From NCBI GenBank assembly GCA_958295665.1, contig OY282560.1, forward strand, positions 259,169,368 through 259,233,367: a DNA stretch of 64,000 nt. The letters are read 5' to 3'. The notes below the pieces were generated by a model, which was not told the origin of the DNA, did not search any database, and saw nothing but the letters and a program-made list of their open reading frames with translations. Below, piece after piece: positions 45,093 to 57,386 of the stretch. Numbering within the stretch: position 1 is the stretch's first letter; every line of letters starts with the position of its first letter. This DNA comes from Tipula vernalis. Taxonomy: Eukaryota; Arthropoda; Insecta; Diptera; Tipulidae. Made by a program: the position numbers and the translations under genes.

Positions 45093-47321
45093 CGCATGCC
45101 TCCCTATGAGACAGTGCCCCGTAATCACTCCAACAACCACACTGATCTGACTTCGCTGAAGTGAGATCAGCTGTTTGGATCTCGCCAAGTCCAACTTTGG
45201 CCAGACCTGCCGAGTTATTACGCAAGAAGTGATACTTGACCATCTGTCATTCGTCAGCTTGCTAGCTTCTTCCTGAAGCAGTAGTTTGCATACCGCAAGA
45301 GGCATTTCAATATCCTTTCTGCTTTTTGATAGGTGGTCCGTTGTACCACGTCGAGCCAGTTCATCGGCGTTTATATTCCCTGTACTTATGAAATGTCCTG
45401 GCACCCATAAAATGTGGATGTTGAACTGATCTGCCACCTCGTTAAGAGATGAGAGAGAGTTCTGGACTACTTTCGACGTGAGGAGGTGTGATTGAAGCGC
45501 TTTAATTGCAGCCTGACTGTTCGTATATATGCGAATATCACAAACTGATATTACATTATACCTCAACTAGTCTACGACTTCCTTTATGGCAGGTACTTCA
45601 GCTTGAAAAATACTGCAGTAGTCGGGGAGACGGAAGGAGAGATTTAACAGAAGTTCCTCGCAGAACACTCCAGCCCCGACTTTCCCATCCCGTTTTGAAC
45701 CATCAGTGAAGAAGCTTATAACTCCTGGTTCCAAAACTGCACCCATCATCCAGTCCTGCCTGGATGGGATCCTAGTTCGGAACTTTGTGTTAAAAGGTAG
45801 TGACGGGACAGTATAGTCGGTGGTCTTGGGAATTTATTTGTTGCACAAAATAGATGAGTGCACTGTATTGTTGCAGGTCCACATTACGATGGATTTCAGC
45901 CGTATGGCAGTACAAGCTGCCAACTGTTTCCCCAAGATTTTTAGAGGAGTCAAAAATAGCAGTCTCTAGTGCCTGAGTGGATGTGCTCCTCAGTGCACCA
46001 CTGATCCACAGAGAGATTATTCTCTTAACTTTTGTCAACAGCTTTTGGTTGCAGGCCACCAGACTATTACCCCATACAAGAATATGGGTCTGACTACTGC
46101 GGTATAAAGCCAATGTACGATGCGGGGCTCTAGACCCCCAGCCCCGTACCTCTGCTTGCAAATCTTCTGACGGAGGATGCCACAAAACTGGGATTTATGA
46201 TCCTGCCTCATGGCATCTGATCTATCCAGTCCAGTGATTCATCCACTCCCAAATCTGAAAGTGCCCAAGTAGCCCCTGGAAGCACATTGTTATAGGCCCC
46301 CTCAATATCAAAGAAGGTTACCATTGCGTAGTCTCTATATTCGAAAGATTTTTCAATGAAAAATACAAGAGAATGAAGAGCAGTCTCTACAGATCTCCCA
46401 TTGCAATAGGCTTGTTGAGATTTAGACAGCTTTTCCGACACAATCGTGCCTCTAATATGAGTTTCTATTTGTCTTTCCAGTGTTTTGAAAAGGAAGGAAG
46501 ACAAGCTAATCGGTCTAAGGTCTTTGGGATTGCAGTGTGAGCGTTTTCCCGCCTTAGGTATGAAAACAACCTTCACTTCTGTCCATTTACTAGGAATGTG
46601 ACCAAGTTCTAGGCTGCCTTTGAAAATTACCTCTAACCAGGAAATTGTTAGATTCGTAGTTTGTTGAATATCCGCAGGGATAATACCATCGAGTCCAGGC
46701 GACTTATATGGTTTAAAACTGTTTATCGCCCACAGGATCTTTTTTCTGCTAATAATTTGGCCTATGAGGCTACTTGCCCTTTTACCTACTGATGTGCTAG
46801 GTACATATTCGGAACAACCATGAAAATGAGTCTCCATTAGAAGTTCCAGCGATTCCGCACTATTAGTGGTTCATATCCCATCCGGCCGTTGAAGATAACT
46901 TGGGATGGAAGGACCAGTTGCTAGTACTTTGCGTAGTCTAGACATCTCAGTATAGTCTCCAAGAGCTATTCTTGGCACTTCTCAATTGATATTTGTAAAT
47001 TTTGAGGACTCCCTTATAGGAGTCCCAGTCTACAGCAGATTTTGTTTTCCGTACTGTTTTGAAGAGTCTTTTGCATTTTCGACGTGTTTCTTGAATCTCC
47101 TTGGACCACCAGGGTGGCCGAGATTTACCCCTAGGCCTGCTAAGGGGACTAGAGCCCAGTATCGCTTCATTAAAAGTGCTGGACAACTCTTCTACCAAGC
47201 CATCGAGCTCTTGCGCAGTTTTTGGAGGTTTTGGCACCGGAACTGGTCGTGAATTACCCAGAATAGTTCTAAAGGTATCCCAGTTGGTTTTCCTCCTGTT
47301 TCTGTAGATTGGACTTTATGT
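45093..47321 (-). mobile_element. Third LOA/R1-like LINE copy
   Basis: On the - strand: 47321-46947 endonuclease end and linker ([32 protein letters not shown]-type, PRGKSRPPWWSKEIQETRRK). 46837-46208 RT (VGKRASSLIGQIISRKKI, PYKSPGLDGIIPADIQ, VVFIPKAGKRSHCNPKDLRP, FDIEGAYNNVLPG). 46185-45790 RT C-terminal segment (LLTKVKRIISLWISGALR, frameshifted). 45749-45051 RNase H (FFTDGSKRDGKVGAGVF, IRIYTNSQAAIKAL, IHILWVPGHFISTGNINADE, SKLTNDRWSS). The segment with the catalytic YADD-type box between 46208 and 46185 is deleted. It is close in sequence to the LINE at 24500-29030. Confidence 0.87.
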
Positions 47322-47605
<284 letters not shown>

Positions 47606-47631
47606 ACTCCGCCGCAAGTGATTTCCCCTCC

Positions 47632-50145
47632 CTAAGGAATGACCGAATGAGTAGTATCGATACGGACGGTTTTCAATGTTCGCGGGCTAGATGTTTGATC
47701 AGAGTTTGAGTGGATCGATTGAAATGTTATAGTTTTTACCATTAATCGATACGATGATTTGTTTCCGAAGGCGGCGAATGACTTTATATGGACCTTTGTA
47801 TGGAGAAGATAATCCGGTGCGAACCTTCTAACGAATACAAAATCGCAAGTGTCGAGCGATTTCGGAACAAAAACGTCACCTTCTTTGGATTGACGAGTTG
47901 ATTTGGGCACAAGGTTTCACGTTGTTTGTCGATGACTGTGTCGGTAGTTGGCAAAGGTGAAGGAGGATTTTCGATGAAGAACTCATCGGGTAGGTTGATG
48001 GTTTGACCGAAAACCATTTCAGCTGGTGAGCACTTCATATCTTCTTTCACTGTTGCTCGTATACCAAGTAAAACGATTGTTATTTCCGAGCTCCAATTAG
48101 TTGTGTTGCTTCTGGCCATTAGTGCGGCTTTGAGTTGCTGATGGAAGCGTTCGAGCATGCCATCGGTGGATGGTTAGCCGTAGTTCGAATCCGATGTAAT
48201 TCGAGGATTGGTCATGCAGTATACTTCAAGCCAGCGAGTAAAGCGATCGACACAGGTTAGTGAATAGGTATATCCACTACGGGGAGGAAGTGGTCCTACG
48301 ATGTCTAAGAGGATGTGTTCGAATCGACTAGGTGAAATTTCGAATTGTCCATGGGATGATTTTGTGTGCCGTTGGATTTTAGCACGTTGGGGATGGTGAT
48401 GATTTTGTGTGCCGTTGGATTTTAGCACGTTGGCAAGATGAATCAGAGTGAGCCCAATTGCCTACGTCCTTGTTTATGTTAGGCCAAAAGTAGCGAGTAG
48501 TGATCAACTTACGAGTTACACCGACAAGTGCGAAATGTTGTGTAATGTATCGAAGATGGTTCGACGTAGTAGTTCTGCGATGTTTAGGCGATTGTTCCCA
48601 GTAGAAGTTTCGCAGACGTTTTCGAGGCCAGCTAGTTTGAAAAGCTATTGTTTCATCTAGGGTGACATTCGGAACCAGAAAAGAAATTCTGAAGTTCTAG
48701 TTCAGTTTTTTGTGTTATTGCTGATGAACTTTTTTTTTGACCATATGCAATGGACAAGAAACGGGCTGATGGCCGATCAATCCATAATTCCACTATTAGC
48801 TGGAATTCTGTAAATGCGGCTTTATGGGGAACCTGATCTAATCTGCGTGGTCTTGATACCGGCGATGGCCTGCTGTGACGATGTGGTGGACCACGTTGTG
48901 TCGGACTGGCAAATTATACTTCGGCTCTGCTCTGAGTAAGAGGAATTTTTTAGCAGAGTGCCGTAACCGTTGTTGATATGGATTGGTGTCGTTGTGTGCA
49001 GGTTCGTTTAAGCCCGATATCCACCTGAAGTAATTTGGTGCCATAGGTGTGGATTGGTGTACCGTTGGCGGCCGACAGAACTATATCATGATTTCGTTTT
49101 GTAAATGAAAACGGATTTTTAAAGTATTGGGCTGGAATAACCGAAAGGTCAGTGATCCAGGATCGATTAAGTAAGTCAATTTATCATTTTGTCGAATAGG
49201 TGTAGTCGGGTGGACGATAGGGTGTGTGACGTTGTCGTCAGTACCCAATTGTTTATTGGTTTTTTGATATTTGTTCCGAGTCGACGTCTATGCTAGATGT
49301 GGAAGGAACTCGCTGAAAGTTACATAAGGTTGTGCACTTCCTCGCAGCGGTACCGTATTTATTATGATACCAGCACATGGTTTGTTGGCGATGGGTGCTA
49401 GGGCTGCGACTTGATGAATTTCCACGGTATCCGGAACGCGGCGAAAATCGTCGACCCCTCGAGCAGCTACGATTTCTGTTAATCATTTCGTTTGACCGTG
49501 TCTCGATTTTTTTAAGGCGAGATTCTACTGAGTTGCTTAATGTGCCCTCTGAGACTATCTGGTGACGGCAGAGATGCCGGTTGTTGTTGAGATCGCGTCG
49601 TAAAGTTTGTCCGCCGTTGTGACCAGGTCTTCGATTTGGCGTGAATCCGGTTGCGCCAGCAGTGCTATTTTGATGATTTCCGGCATCTTGCGAACCCATA
49701 ATAATTTAACCGTTTTCTCGGGGAATGAATTGCCGGCTAGACTTTTAATATGACGTAGCGCTTCCGAAGGCCTCCTGTCTCCAACTTCCGGGCCCGTTAT
49801 TAGTGCTCTAGATTATTTTCGTCTGAGGGTGTTAGCCGAGTAAGAATGGTTACCTTGAGGGTGTTGTACATGCCCGTGACAGGTGGATTTGCCAAGATGT
49901 CGGATATGATTTCGCTTGCTTGAGACAAGGCCGAAAGAACGTGTAAATTTTTTTCGTTATCCTGTTTGATTCCCATCAATTTAAATCGAAACTCTGCCAC
50001 CCCGAACCAATTCTTTGAGTTTTCTACCCAGAATTGCTGTAACTTGAAGGACCGTGTGGTGGCCCCAACTTCGTGTTGTATTTCTGGAGGGCCATGGTTT
50101 CATCGGGTTTATCGGTTTGTTGTGTATCGCTATTTGGCATTTTCG
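47632..50145 (-). pseudogene. Ty3/gypsy gag, protease and integrase, RT deleted
   Basis: Read on the - strand: a gag start near 50145 (MPNSDTQQTDKPDE), then VAEFRFKLMGIKQDNEKNLH and SEIISDILANPP, then a nucleocapsid-like end with CWYHNKYGTAARKCTTLC (49699-49253). An eroded protease follows (TYLIDPGS where DTGS is expected; VLSAANGTPIHTYG; 49230-48840). Immediately after comes integrase: FEHILLDIVGPLPPRSGYTY and DRFTRWLEVYC (48340-48174), MLERFHQQLKAALMARSN with the catalytic Glu, CSPAEMVFGQTINLPDEF (48158-47900), and a C-terminal part FVPKSLDTCDFVFVRRFAPD (47880-47640). RT and RNase H are absent, so about 2 kb of pol was lost. A 46-bp tandem duplication sits in integrase at 48345-48432. Confidence 0.87.
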
Positions 50146-50195
50146 TTACAATGTCCGTGATCTTAACAATTCAAAAAAAAAAAAATATTTTGCAC

Positions 50196-50345
50196 TTTCG
50201 ATAGCAGGAAGTGAGAAAAAAAAAATCGTGAGAAAACACAATGTACAACCGATAAATATGAATCAAATTTTACTAGCTTCGATAGCCGGAAGTGCGAAAA
50301 AAAACTTTGTGAGAAAACGCAATTTACAATCGATAAATGAGAATC
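50196..50345. repeat. Two-copy tandem repeat of about 80 bp
   Basis: The block TTCGATAGCMGGAAGTGMGA, poly(A), GTGAGAAAACRCAAT, TACAAYCGATAAAT occurs twice in direct orientation, just upstream of the gypsy gag start. Confidence 0.8.
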
Positions 50346-50555
50346 GAATTAGAGGAGAAAAGTAGAGAAATGAAAAGAAACTAATAATCGTAAATATTGC
50401 GGAATGGTTACCGTATCGCTAGGAAAAACAAAAAAACTATTATGTGGCACGCATTGGCCGACAAGATACCCCAATTACCCGGCGAGTTGGCCTGCTCGTA
50501 AAGGGGGGCTCGTTGAAATTTAATGATACTATTGTAAATTCGGGGTGTCAAGCTG

Positions 50556-50719
50556 CGTACATGCTATACATTTCTGGTGAAAAAATGTACACCACGATGA
50601 GTTGAATTATTTCCAACTATAATAAAAAGTTCACCAGGGTAACCAATTTTAACAAAAAATTTTACTATTTTGCTAACTTCGTGGTGTACATTTTTTCACC
50701 AGAATTGGATCATGTACGT
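50556..50719. mobile_element. Short inverted-repeat element, 164 bp
   Basis: The arm TTCTGGTGAAAAAATGTACA...CCACGA (from 50572) is repeated inverted at 50670-50702 without mismatch over about 26 bp. Outer GCGTACATG / CATGTACG also pair. No ORF. A small MITE. Confidence 0.75.
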
Positions 50720-51452
50720 ACTGTGAAAGTACAACACTTATTTTAAACTAGATTATCTCTTCTGACAAAAATAGTTAGAGATGTATTTGCAATATTCAAA
50801 CTGTTATAATTGAAATTATGTCGAGTATTTTTTGTTTAAATTCAAATATTTTTGTAATTATTATTTATCTAGATTGTTAGCTGGAGATGTTTAATGATTT
50901 TTGTCGGTTACATACAAATTTTTAGTTTTATAATTAAACTAGACGTTGTGTTTACTTTGTATTAATTAAACTAATAATTCCGAGCTTTCTCGGAGAGATA
51001 TTATACTTGAGATATTATACTTACCAAATTTAATGAAATTGAAGACTTTCGAAATAATTGATGATTGATTGTATTTCTTGATGTTTTGTATATTAAATTT
51101 ATTTATTCGATTTTTTTTTTGTTACAGTTTCTTGTTGATATAATTATGTTCTTTTTTTTAGATTTACATAAGTTTAATTGAAATAATTATTCTTGCCGAT
51201 TAGATTTTTGCTTTGGTTAAAATTTATTATTGCGATTTTTAGGAAAATACTTTATGATTACATATATTGATTTGAGAGATATACGAGTACTATGTCGTTA
51301 TATCGATGTGAAAATATACTATATCGTAAATAAAATTTGTTCGGTTTATAAACAAATTTTGTTTTACTAATTACACTAATGTCGAATTCTTTTCGTTGTT
51401 TCAAATCAATGTAAATTTTGTGGTGCGAAAAGTACATGAAACAAATTGGACG

Positions 51453-51545
51453 TGTTCAATCGGGCAAAAATGATAAAAAATATCATGATATTTTATCCTA
51501 ACCTAACTTCATTTCGTAATAATGTACGTCAAACCCGATTGAACA
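51453..51545. repeat. Short inverted repeat, GTTCAATCGGG
   Basis: GTGTTCAATCGGGCAAAAAT at 51453 and its partner CAAACCCGATTGAACAA at 51530-51546 pair over about 11-14 bp around a 60-bp AT-rich loop. Confidence 0.5.
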
Positions 51546-52043
51546 ACCAAAATTTATAAAAAATGATAATTTGATTTTAAATGTTACATTTGATTTTAAT
51601 CGCTTTGTAAAATTTAATAAACTCGTTTTGTCGTCAGGTTTTTAATTAAATGTTATATTTTTTAATTATTTCTTCTTTATAAATTATTTTGATATTGAAA
51701 CTATTTGGTTTTTATCCAAATATTGGAGACATAAATAATTTTAGTTTGAGTTTTGATGTGTTTGTGTTCTCAGACAAAACTTCGAAATATAAATTATTAT
51801 TTATATTTAAATTAATAGGTGACTGTGTAAATACCATATGAATATCTTAAAAAAGCAAATTCAATTTAATTTAAGTACCGAAAATATCATAAAGAAAATA
51901 AATTCAAAATTGACAGCTGGAACCAAGAAAAAAGTTGGTTTTTTTATGTGATAAATGAGTGCGTTTAATGCCAAAAGTGATAAAAAATTTGAACACAAGG
52001 ATTGATTGAACACAAGGATTGATGTGGTTTTTTGACGTTACTA

Positions 52044-52520
52044 ACAACAACAAAAATAGAAACTTCAATTTTTATTTGTCAAAGTTGTGAATATACAAGT
52101 TTTTTGTGTCTTTATTTTAAATCATTTTAATTGTTGTTTAATTATTTTAATCGTTTAAATAAAGTTTTCAATATAAACAGTTTTTTCCGTCTCGATTTTT
52201 ATTACTCTTTTGTTTGTTTGTCGTGTTTAATTATTTTAATTTTGACGATGAAGATGCCACCAATTCCGCAATTACCTCTTCCATAATTGTTCTATAAATT
52301 ATATATTTATTTTATTCAAATTTCAAAACAAAACACTGAATACCGAGTACACAAAACACTATAAAAATCAATTCGAAATCGAGACGGCAAAATCTGTTTA
52401 TATTGACAATTTTATTTAACACGATTAAAATAATTAAACACAACAATTAAAATGAAATCAAGACACAAAAACTCAGACAACTTTGCCAACTAAAAATTGA
52501 CGTTTCTAATTTGTTGTTGT
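52044..52520. mobile_element. Fold-back element with about 160-bp arms
   Basis: Left arm 52044-52205 and right arm 52365-52520 are inverted copies sharing CAAAGTTGT, TTTTTGTGTCTT, TTTTAATTGTTG, TTTAATTATTTTAATCG, CAATATAAACAG and CCGTCTCGATTT in order. The core has no ORF. Arms diverge by small indels, so this is an older insertion. Confidence 0.75.
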
Positions 52521-53254
52521 AATTGATTTATGAAAAAATATACATTTCGTAAAATTGATCTACATCGAAAAAACATTGATGTTTTTTGACGAAAAGTACA
52601 TGATTTTCGATGTACATCAATTTTTTTTATGTTTTCTGGCGAAAAGAATTTGACATAACAATTATTAGTGACATTGACTTTGAAAGATTTATATAAGTTA
52701 TAATGGTTAATATCCATTTTTTAATTTTGTGATAATATTTTGTTACTTCTATACTGATTATTAAAACAATACTTGATTATTTTATGATATATTTATTATT
52801 TAATTTAATAGCTGTGCCTTATAGTAACAATATTCAGATTTATATAGAAAATCGATTTCGGAGTTGACTCCATCGTCGGTTCTTTAAAAACTATTATATT
52901 TATCTTAAAATTACATTGTATTTATATACTTTTTTGGTGTGTTAATCTATTTTTTTCCTCCTACTTTTGTTAGAGTTATGAATGATGAAGTCGTGAATTT
53001 TGTTTGTTTTCGTGTTTATTTTATCGTTTAATATTTTATTGCTATCTTTGTTTATATATAGTATTTCAATCTCCTCTAATCTGTTTAAAAAAAGAAAGAT
53101 TTGCTGTATTGCGTTTTGGGTTTCTTGACATTTTTTAATTTTTAGTAAAAGACAATAATTTTACCAATTAGCATACATATTTTCAATTTTATTTGGGTAT
53201 CATATTCCATTGCATTTGGGTTTATAATTTTACCAACTTGCGTAAAATTGAATT

Positions 53255-53400
53255 TTTTTGTTTTTGTATTCTATTGTATTTAATTTTTTGTAATTCAATG
53301 TATTTAAGTTTTGTTTTTGTAATTCAATGTATTTTATTTTTTTGTTTTTGTAATTCAATGTATTTAAGTTTTGTTTTTGTAATTCAATGTATTTTAGTTC
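53255..53400. repeat. Minisatellite, TTTTTGTAATTCAATGTATTT units
   Basis: Four to five imperfect tandem units of about 26-29 bp around TTTGTAATTCAATGTATTTW. The open frame across it (53193-53405) is periodic and not believed to be a gene. Confidence 0.85.
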
Positions 53401-54862
53401 ATTAGCAAATCATAGTTTTGCTAACTTGCATAAACTGTTTAAATTCCAATTTTTTTTGTATTCTATATTAGAATCGCCCAACTGTATTTATTTTGTGTGA
53501 AAATATAGTATTTGCCCAAATGTTGATTTTATTATTTCATCCAATTTAATTGCGTGTATATTCGCATACATTTTGGCTTATGTATTTTTTTTACATAGTT
53601 GGATGTTGTTAAATGTATTTGTTTTTGTATTTAAAAAAAAATTTAATTACGCTAATTTCTTGTTTTTGTTGTTGGGGATTCTTATATGGAATGCGGAAAT
53701 ATGATTACTGTTAAAAATGTTTTTGATTTGGAATTAAAAAATAGAATAAGAATGAAAATAAAAATTGTGCTAATTTTGGGTTGGTTTATACAACAATACA
53801 ACAAAAAAAAAATATTATTCAAAAACTGATCAAAATAAAAAAAAATAATGGCGCCCCTGACGTAATGCAATACCAAAATGTTGGATGTATAAATGTTCAA
53901 ATATGTACACAAACATACGTATATAAGAGAATATATGGTATACTTATGAAAACCGACCGGCTGTTGTGGTTAAAATAATTTTAAAACTTGCTAAGCTAAT
54001 TTTAAAACTTGCGGTTATTTATGCTGATAATATCGATGATGATGCCCCTGTGGGCGCCGATGACGATGATGATGATGACCAGTAGTGTGATTCCGTTATT
54101 GAAAATGTGTGATTCCGTTATTGAAAATGTGTTAATTCATATTTTTTTTATACATAAATGTTTGTTGTTGTTATAATTCTTATAACTTAGTGTTGTACCC
54201 CTCTGAAGATGAGTGGATTCGATGTATTCCTTATGTAAATAAAAGTATATATAGCTGTATTTGGATGCGCGACACTGTCGTTATTTAGTTGTGACCTCAT
54301 ATGTACGAGTGAAAAAAAATTTCAAATGGGTTCAATTGATGTACCATATCCTATTTTGTACTCACCTCGTGGCCGGTCCGTAATTTCACACCCAGCCGAT
54401 TTGTATCCGTTATTTGGAATTTTATTTAGAAAATTCGATGACTCCGATGGAATTGTTTATCCGCCTGTGCTGCGTGTACCTTTTTTACTTTGGGTTGTGG
54501 TTTAATTCGTCATCGTAAAAGTAAAATAAGATCCAGGGTGTGTGAATGACCGTAATCACGGCCGTCGGTGGTTGCCACTTGTCGCGTTCACTATATAATA
54601 CACTTTACTATTTAACTTACCGTACACAACTTAATACACGATTTTATTTATAATTTTTACAAAAATTTATTTTAACTTATTTATTTATTTTATAAAAATT
54701 ATCTTTATTTATTTGATCCCAATGATTATACTAATAATTAATTTTCTTTTACAACGTAAGTTATATTATTATTTTTCACCAGAAGAAGTCATTTGTTTTA
54801 TTTTGTTCTGTTTTTATTTCGTTGTCATATTCGTTGTTACGTTGGTACGCCTGTAGTTGAAT

Positions 54863-54985
54863 AGGTGCGTTCCTTTATTTAGAATGGGTTCGCGTGCGAA
54901 CTGATTGTGGTGGTGAAAGAATGTAAAAATTGACAATGAATGAATGTACACATATTTATGGATAAATGAGCGAGCCGCTATAAAC
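54863..54985 (-). repeat. LTR-like block of a gypsy element
   Basis: Contains the AATAGGTGCGTT...GATTGTGGTGG block also at 45034-45092, then GAATGTAAAAATTGAC...AATGAATG...GGATAAATGAGCGAGCCG as in 47322-47605. It probably represents one LTR of the gypsy element whose other LTR lies at 47322, or of a second copy. Confidence 0.5.
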
Positions 54986-55519
54986 TTTTATTCGCAATGA
55001 AATTCAGGCTTAATACATAAACATGATAAGTAGTAAATAAAAAAGAATCGAAAACAAGTTATGTAATTTGAGTAAAAAATTACAAAGTTTACCAGTTTTC
55101 ACGTTTACACATTATCTGTGTTCCAAAGGGATAAATTTGCTACCTGCAAGTATTTATGAACAGATACTCAATGGAGCGCAAATTTTAATAACACATGTAA
55201 AAACAAGCCCACCAGCGATTTAATATGGGTAGCTGCGTAAAGATCACTTGTGAGTTGTTTGTTCACGTCAATAGAACACAGCTGTTATATTATTTTTTAT
55301 AGAATAAAGGCAGAGTGATACAAGTTAAATTTTTCCCTTTAAGAAAATAAAAATAGTAGCTTCGAGTAGGCCATTTTATTAATGTTTTTAAACCAAAAAT
55401 AAAAAATTGGACATTGTCAAATTTTGTACATGACAAATTTTTGCCTTTCAGGTAAAATTATATAACCTCCAAAAAAGTGACAGTTATTCCAACCAATCAG
55501 CATGCAGAATTCTAATGCC
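54986..55519. other. Intergenic DNA, nothing recognised
   Basis: AT-rich DNA between the LTR-like block and the TTAA-flanked MITE. No domain or repeat seen. Confidence 0.4.
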
Positions 55520-55838
55520 TTAAAGGTCACTGCACGAGTATGGATATAAATCCGTTCAATCTGAATCCGGTCATTTATCCAATGAAATTACCCAAATATT
55601 GTCATGTGACGGAAAATATATTCCCCTTTTGCTCCTCTCGAGTTGTGAGAAAATCACAAAAACTAAATTTGTCGTATACACAGCCAAGCACAAATTGAAA
55701 TAAAAAAAACAGAAGTAAATTGACAAATAAAATAGACTAATTTACGGAAATTTATTGAGCAAATCGTCAAATAAGTTACTAACTTCGTTAAGATTCAGAT
55801 TGTCCGGATTTATATCCATACTCGTGCAGCGACCTTAA
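55520..55838. mobile_element. MITE flanked by TTAA, possible piggyBac type
   Basis: TTAA stands at both borders (55520-55523, 55835-55838). Inverted ends: GGTCACTGCACGAGTATGGA at the left, and GGTCGCTGCACGAGTATGGA as the complement of the right; pairing continues TATAAATCCG..CAATCTGAATC, about 45 bp in all. No ORF. The ends differ from those of the piggyBac at 2441, so a different family would have moved it. Confidence 0.75.
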
Positions 55839-56015
55839 TACAAAAAATTATACTTGTATTACCGCCTTAAGGCCCGTTGCACATTTCACATTTGTACACG
55901 ATGTGAGTGATGCGCATAGCTTCCGGTTGTAAATAAAGAGTTTTAATGGAACGTTGTATTACTAAAGCACACTTGACTATACTCGCCTTGGTATGTCAGC
56001 TAAGATTGCTCACTT

Positions 56016-56018
<3 letters not shown>

Positions 56019-56080
<62 letters not shown>
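56019..56080. repeat. (TA)n microsatellite
   Basis: About 60 bp of pure TA immediately outside the left end of the long-TIR element. The right border of that element also carries a short TATATATA run. Confidence 0.95.
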
Positions 56081-56088
<8 letters not shown>

Positions 56089-56722
56089 AGTATATATGGT
56101 ATATATACTATATATTGTGAAAAATACGTCAAATCACAAATTTGTATATGGGACCGGAAGTCGTGTTTAAATTTTTTATTTTTTATGTTTTCAATTGGTA
56201 GTACATACTAGTTAAAAAAACATTTTTGTAGAACGTGATTTTTGTTGTTGTTGTTTAGAATACAGGGTGTCAAATTTTGAGAAAAATGATAAACATGATG
56301 TTGTGTTTATGGCTATAAAAGGAAAAATAAATATCCGATATTTATGATATAGGGCTCGTTTTAAAGGTAAATTAATACGGATTAATAAAAAAATATGAAT
56401 ATACGTCAAGTTATTTTGGGCCATTCTTAACTCCGTCTCTCTCACTCCTTCATCACAAGTCGTCACAAAACTGAATATGTGAGCAATGATTTAATAATTT
56501 AAGAACATGAAGTAAGTGGTATATTAAAGAAATACGCCTCTAATGATATACCTGCAAATTATTGTATTATGTCATATGTAATATCCCATAACAGTAACTT
56601 CTTATAATTACATGACGTCATCTTTTAAGAAATTCTCCCTGCCCCAGCCTAAACGTGACGAAAATCAATACTCCTTCTCCAAACAAAGGCGTAACGTAGT
56701 TTAGGGATAGCCCATAAAGCTA

Positions 56723-56929
56723 TTAGTAAAAAAGTAAATTTTGGTATGAGGCATTTATTTTGTTAGTTCCAACCCTAAAAATGCGTCCCAAAATATTACG
56801 TTCAGGTACATAAACCGCAACGTAATCTTTTGGAACAAAATGACGCATATTTAAAAATGTAATTATAAAAGAAGGGGTAGATAGGCCTGTAAAACAACAT
56901 AAAATATAACCAGTGGTTTTTGTTAACAT
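56723..56929 (-). pseudogene. Possible transposase-domain fragment
   Basis: A 68-codon frame with FTGLSTPSFIITFLN, faintly like the FYTGLPSxxxFxxLF segment found before the DDE domain of several eukaryotic transposase families, followed by VPERNILGRIFRVGT. This resemblance is recalled and weak. It lies inside the long-TIR element, convergent with nothing and divergent from the 57048 ORF. Confidence 0.25.
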
Positions 56930-57047
56930 TTTTTGGTATAAATTAGTGTTTAAATTAATATTTCAGTTAGTTTAACTAGTGAAGTTCTATTTAAATCATT
57001 TGCTTATTTAAATAACATCAAAAGTATTTCAAATAATAAGTGTAATA

Positions 57048-57386
57048 ATGGTTGGGTACAAAAAGAGTTGTAAGCCGTTTCCTGAGTTGAAATGTTCTAA
57101 AAGTTTAAGAAACGTTAAAGATTATATTAAAATTCGTTTGCCGCGCTCGATTCATTTAACTGAAAATTTATCGATTTGTACATCATGTTATTACCGGGTG
57201 ACTAATAAACGTCAAAAAGTTGAAAACGAGGTATCACCGGTTTATAATTCATTAAATTCAGCTGTTACTCCGGAGACATCATCAACGGTCAATGACGAGA
57301 ATATTTCGAGTATGAGTAAAAGTGAGGAATGCCATGAAAAAATGTTATCGCTCGAAAATTTTAACCGCATAAGTAAGTATCTTTAA
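57048..57386 (+). CDS. Unassigned ORF with a Cys-pair motif in long-TIR element
   Basis: A 112-codon frame starting MVGYKKSCKPFPELKCSKS. An N-terminal module has Cys8, Cys16 and a CTSC pair (about residues 45-48, ICTSCYYRV), followed by basic KRQK and a Ser/Thr/Glu-rich tail. The spacing suggests a small zinc-binding module like those at the N-terminus of uncharacterised arthropod proteins linked to transposons; I recall this class only vaguely. At 57372|GTAAGT a strong donor site follows, so the frame may be a first exon whose partner has been lost or not recognised. It is the only long + strand frame between the inverted repeats. Confidence 0.4.
   Translation: MVGYKKSCKPFPELKCSKSLRNVKDYIKIRLPRSIHLTENLSICTSCYYRVTNKRQKVENEVSPVYNSLNSAVTPETSSTVNDENISSMSKSEECHEKMLSLENFNRISKYL

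Larger units (their letters stand above)
50146..54862. other. AT-rich DNA, probable gypsy leader with later insertions
   Basis: 4.7 kb between the gypsy gag start and the LTR-like block at 54863. No coding domain. It contains a two-copy tandem repeat (50196-50345), three small inverted-repeat elements (50556, 51453, 52044), a minisatellite (53255-53400) and a doubled 25-bp unit (TGTGTGATTCCGTTATTGAAAA, 54085-54130). A GC-richer stretch lies at 54370-54620. Whether all of it belongs to the gypsy element is unclear. Confidence 0.4.

Noticed and set aside
48180..48200. GTTCGAATCCGATG as a tRNA T-loop
   Set aside because: No acceptor stem or anticodon arm around it; it lies within gypsy integrase sequence.
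53193..53405. 70-codon hydrophobic frame that looks like membrane repeats
   Set aside because: The periodicity comes from a minisatellite of TTTGTAATTCAATGTATTT units.
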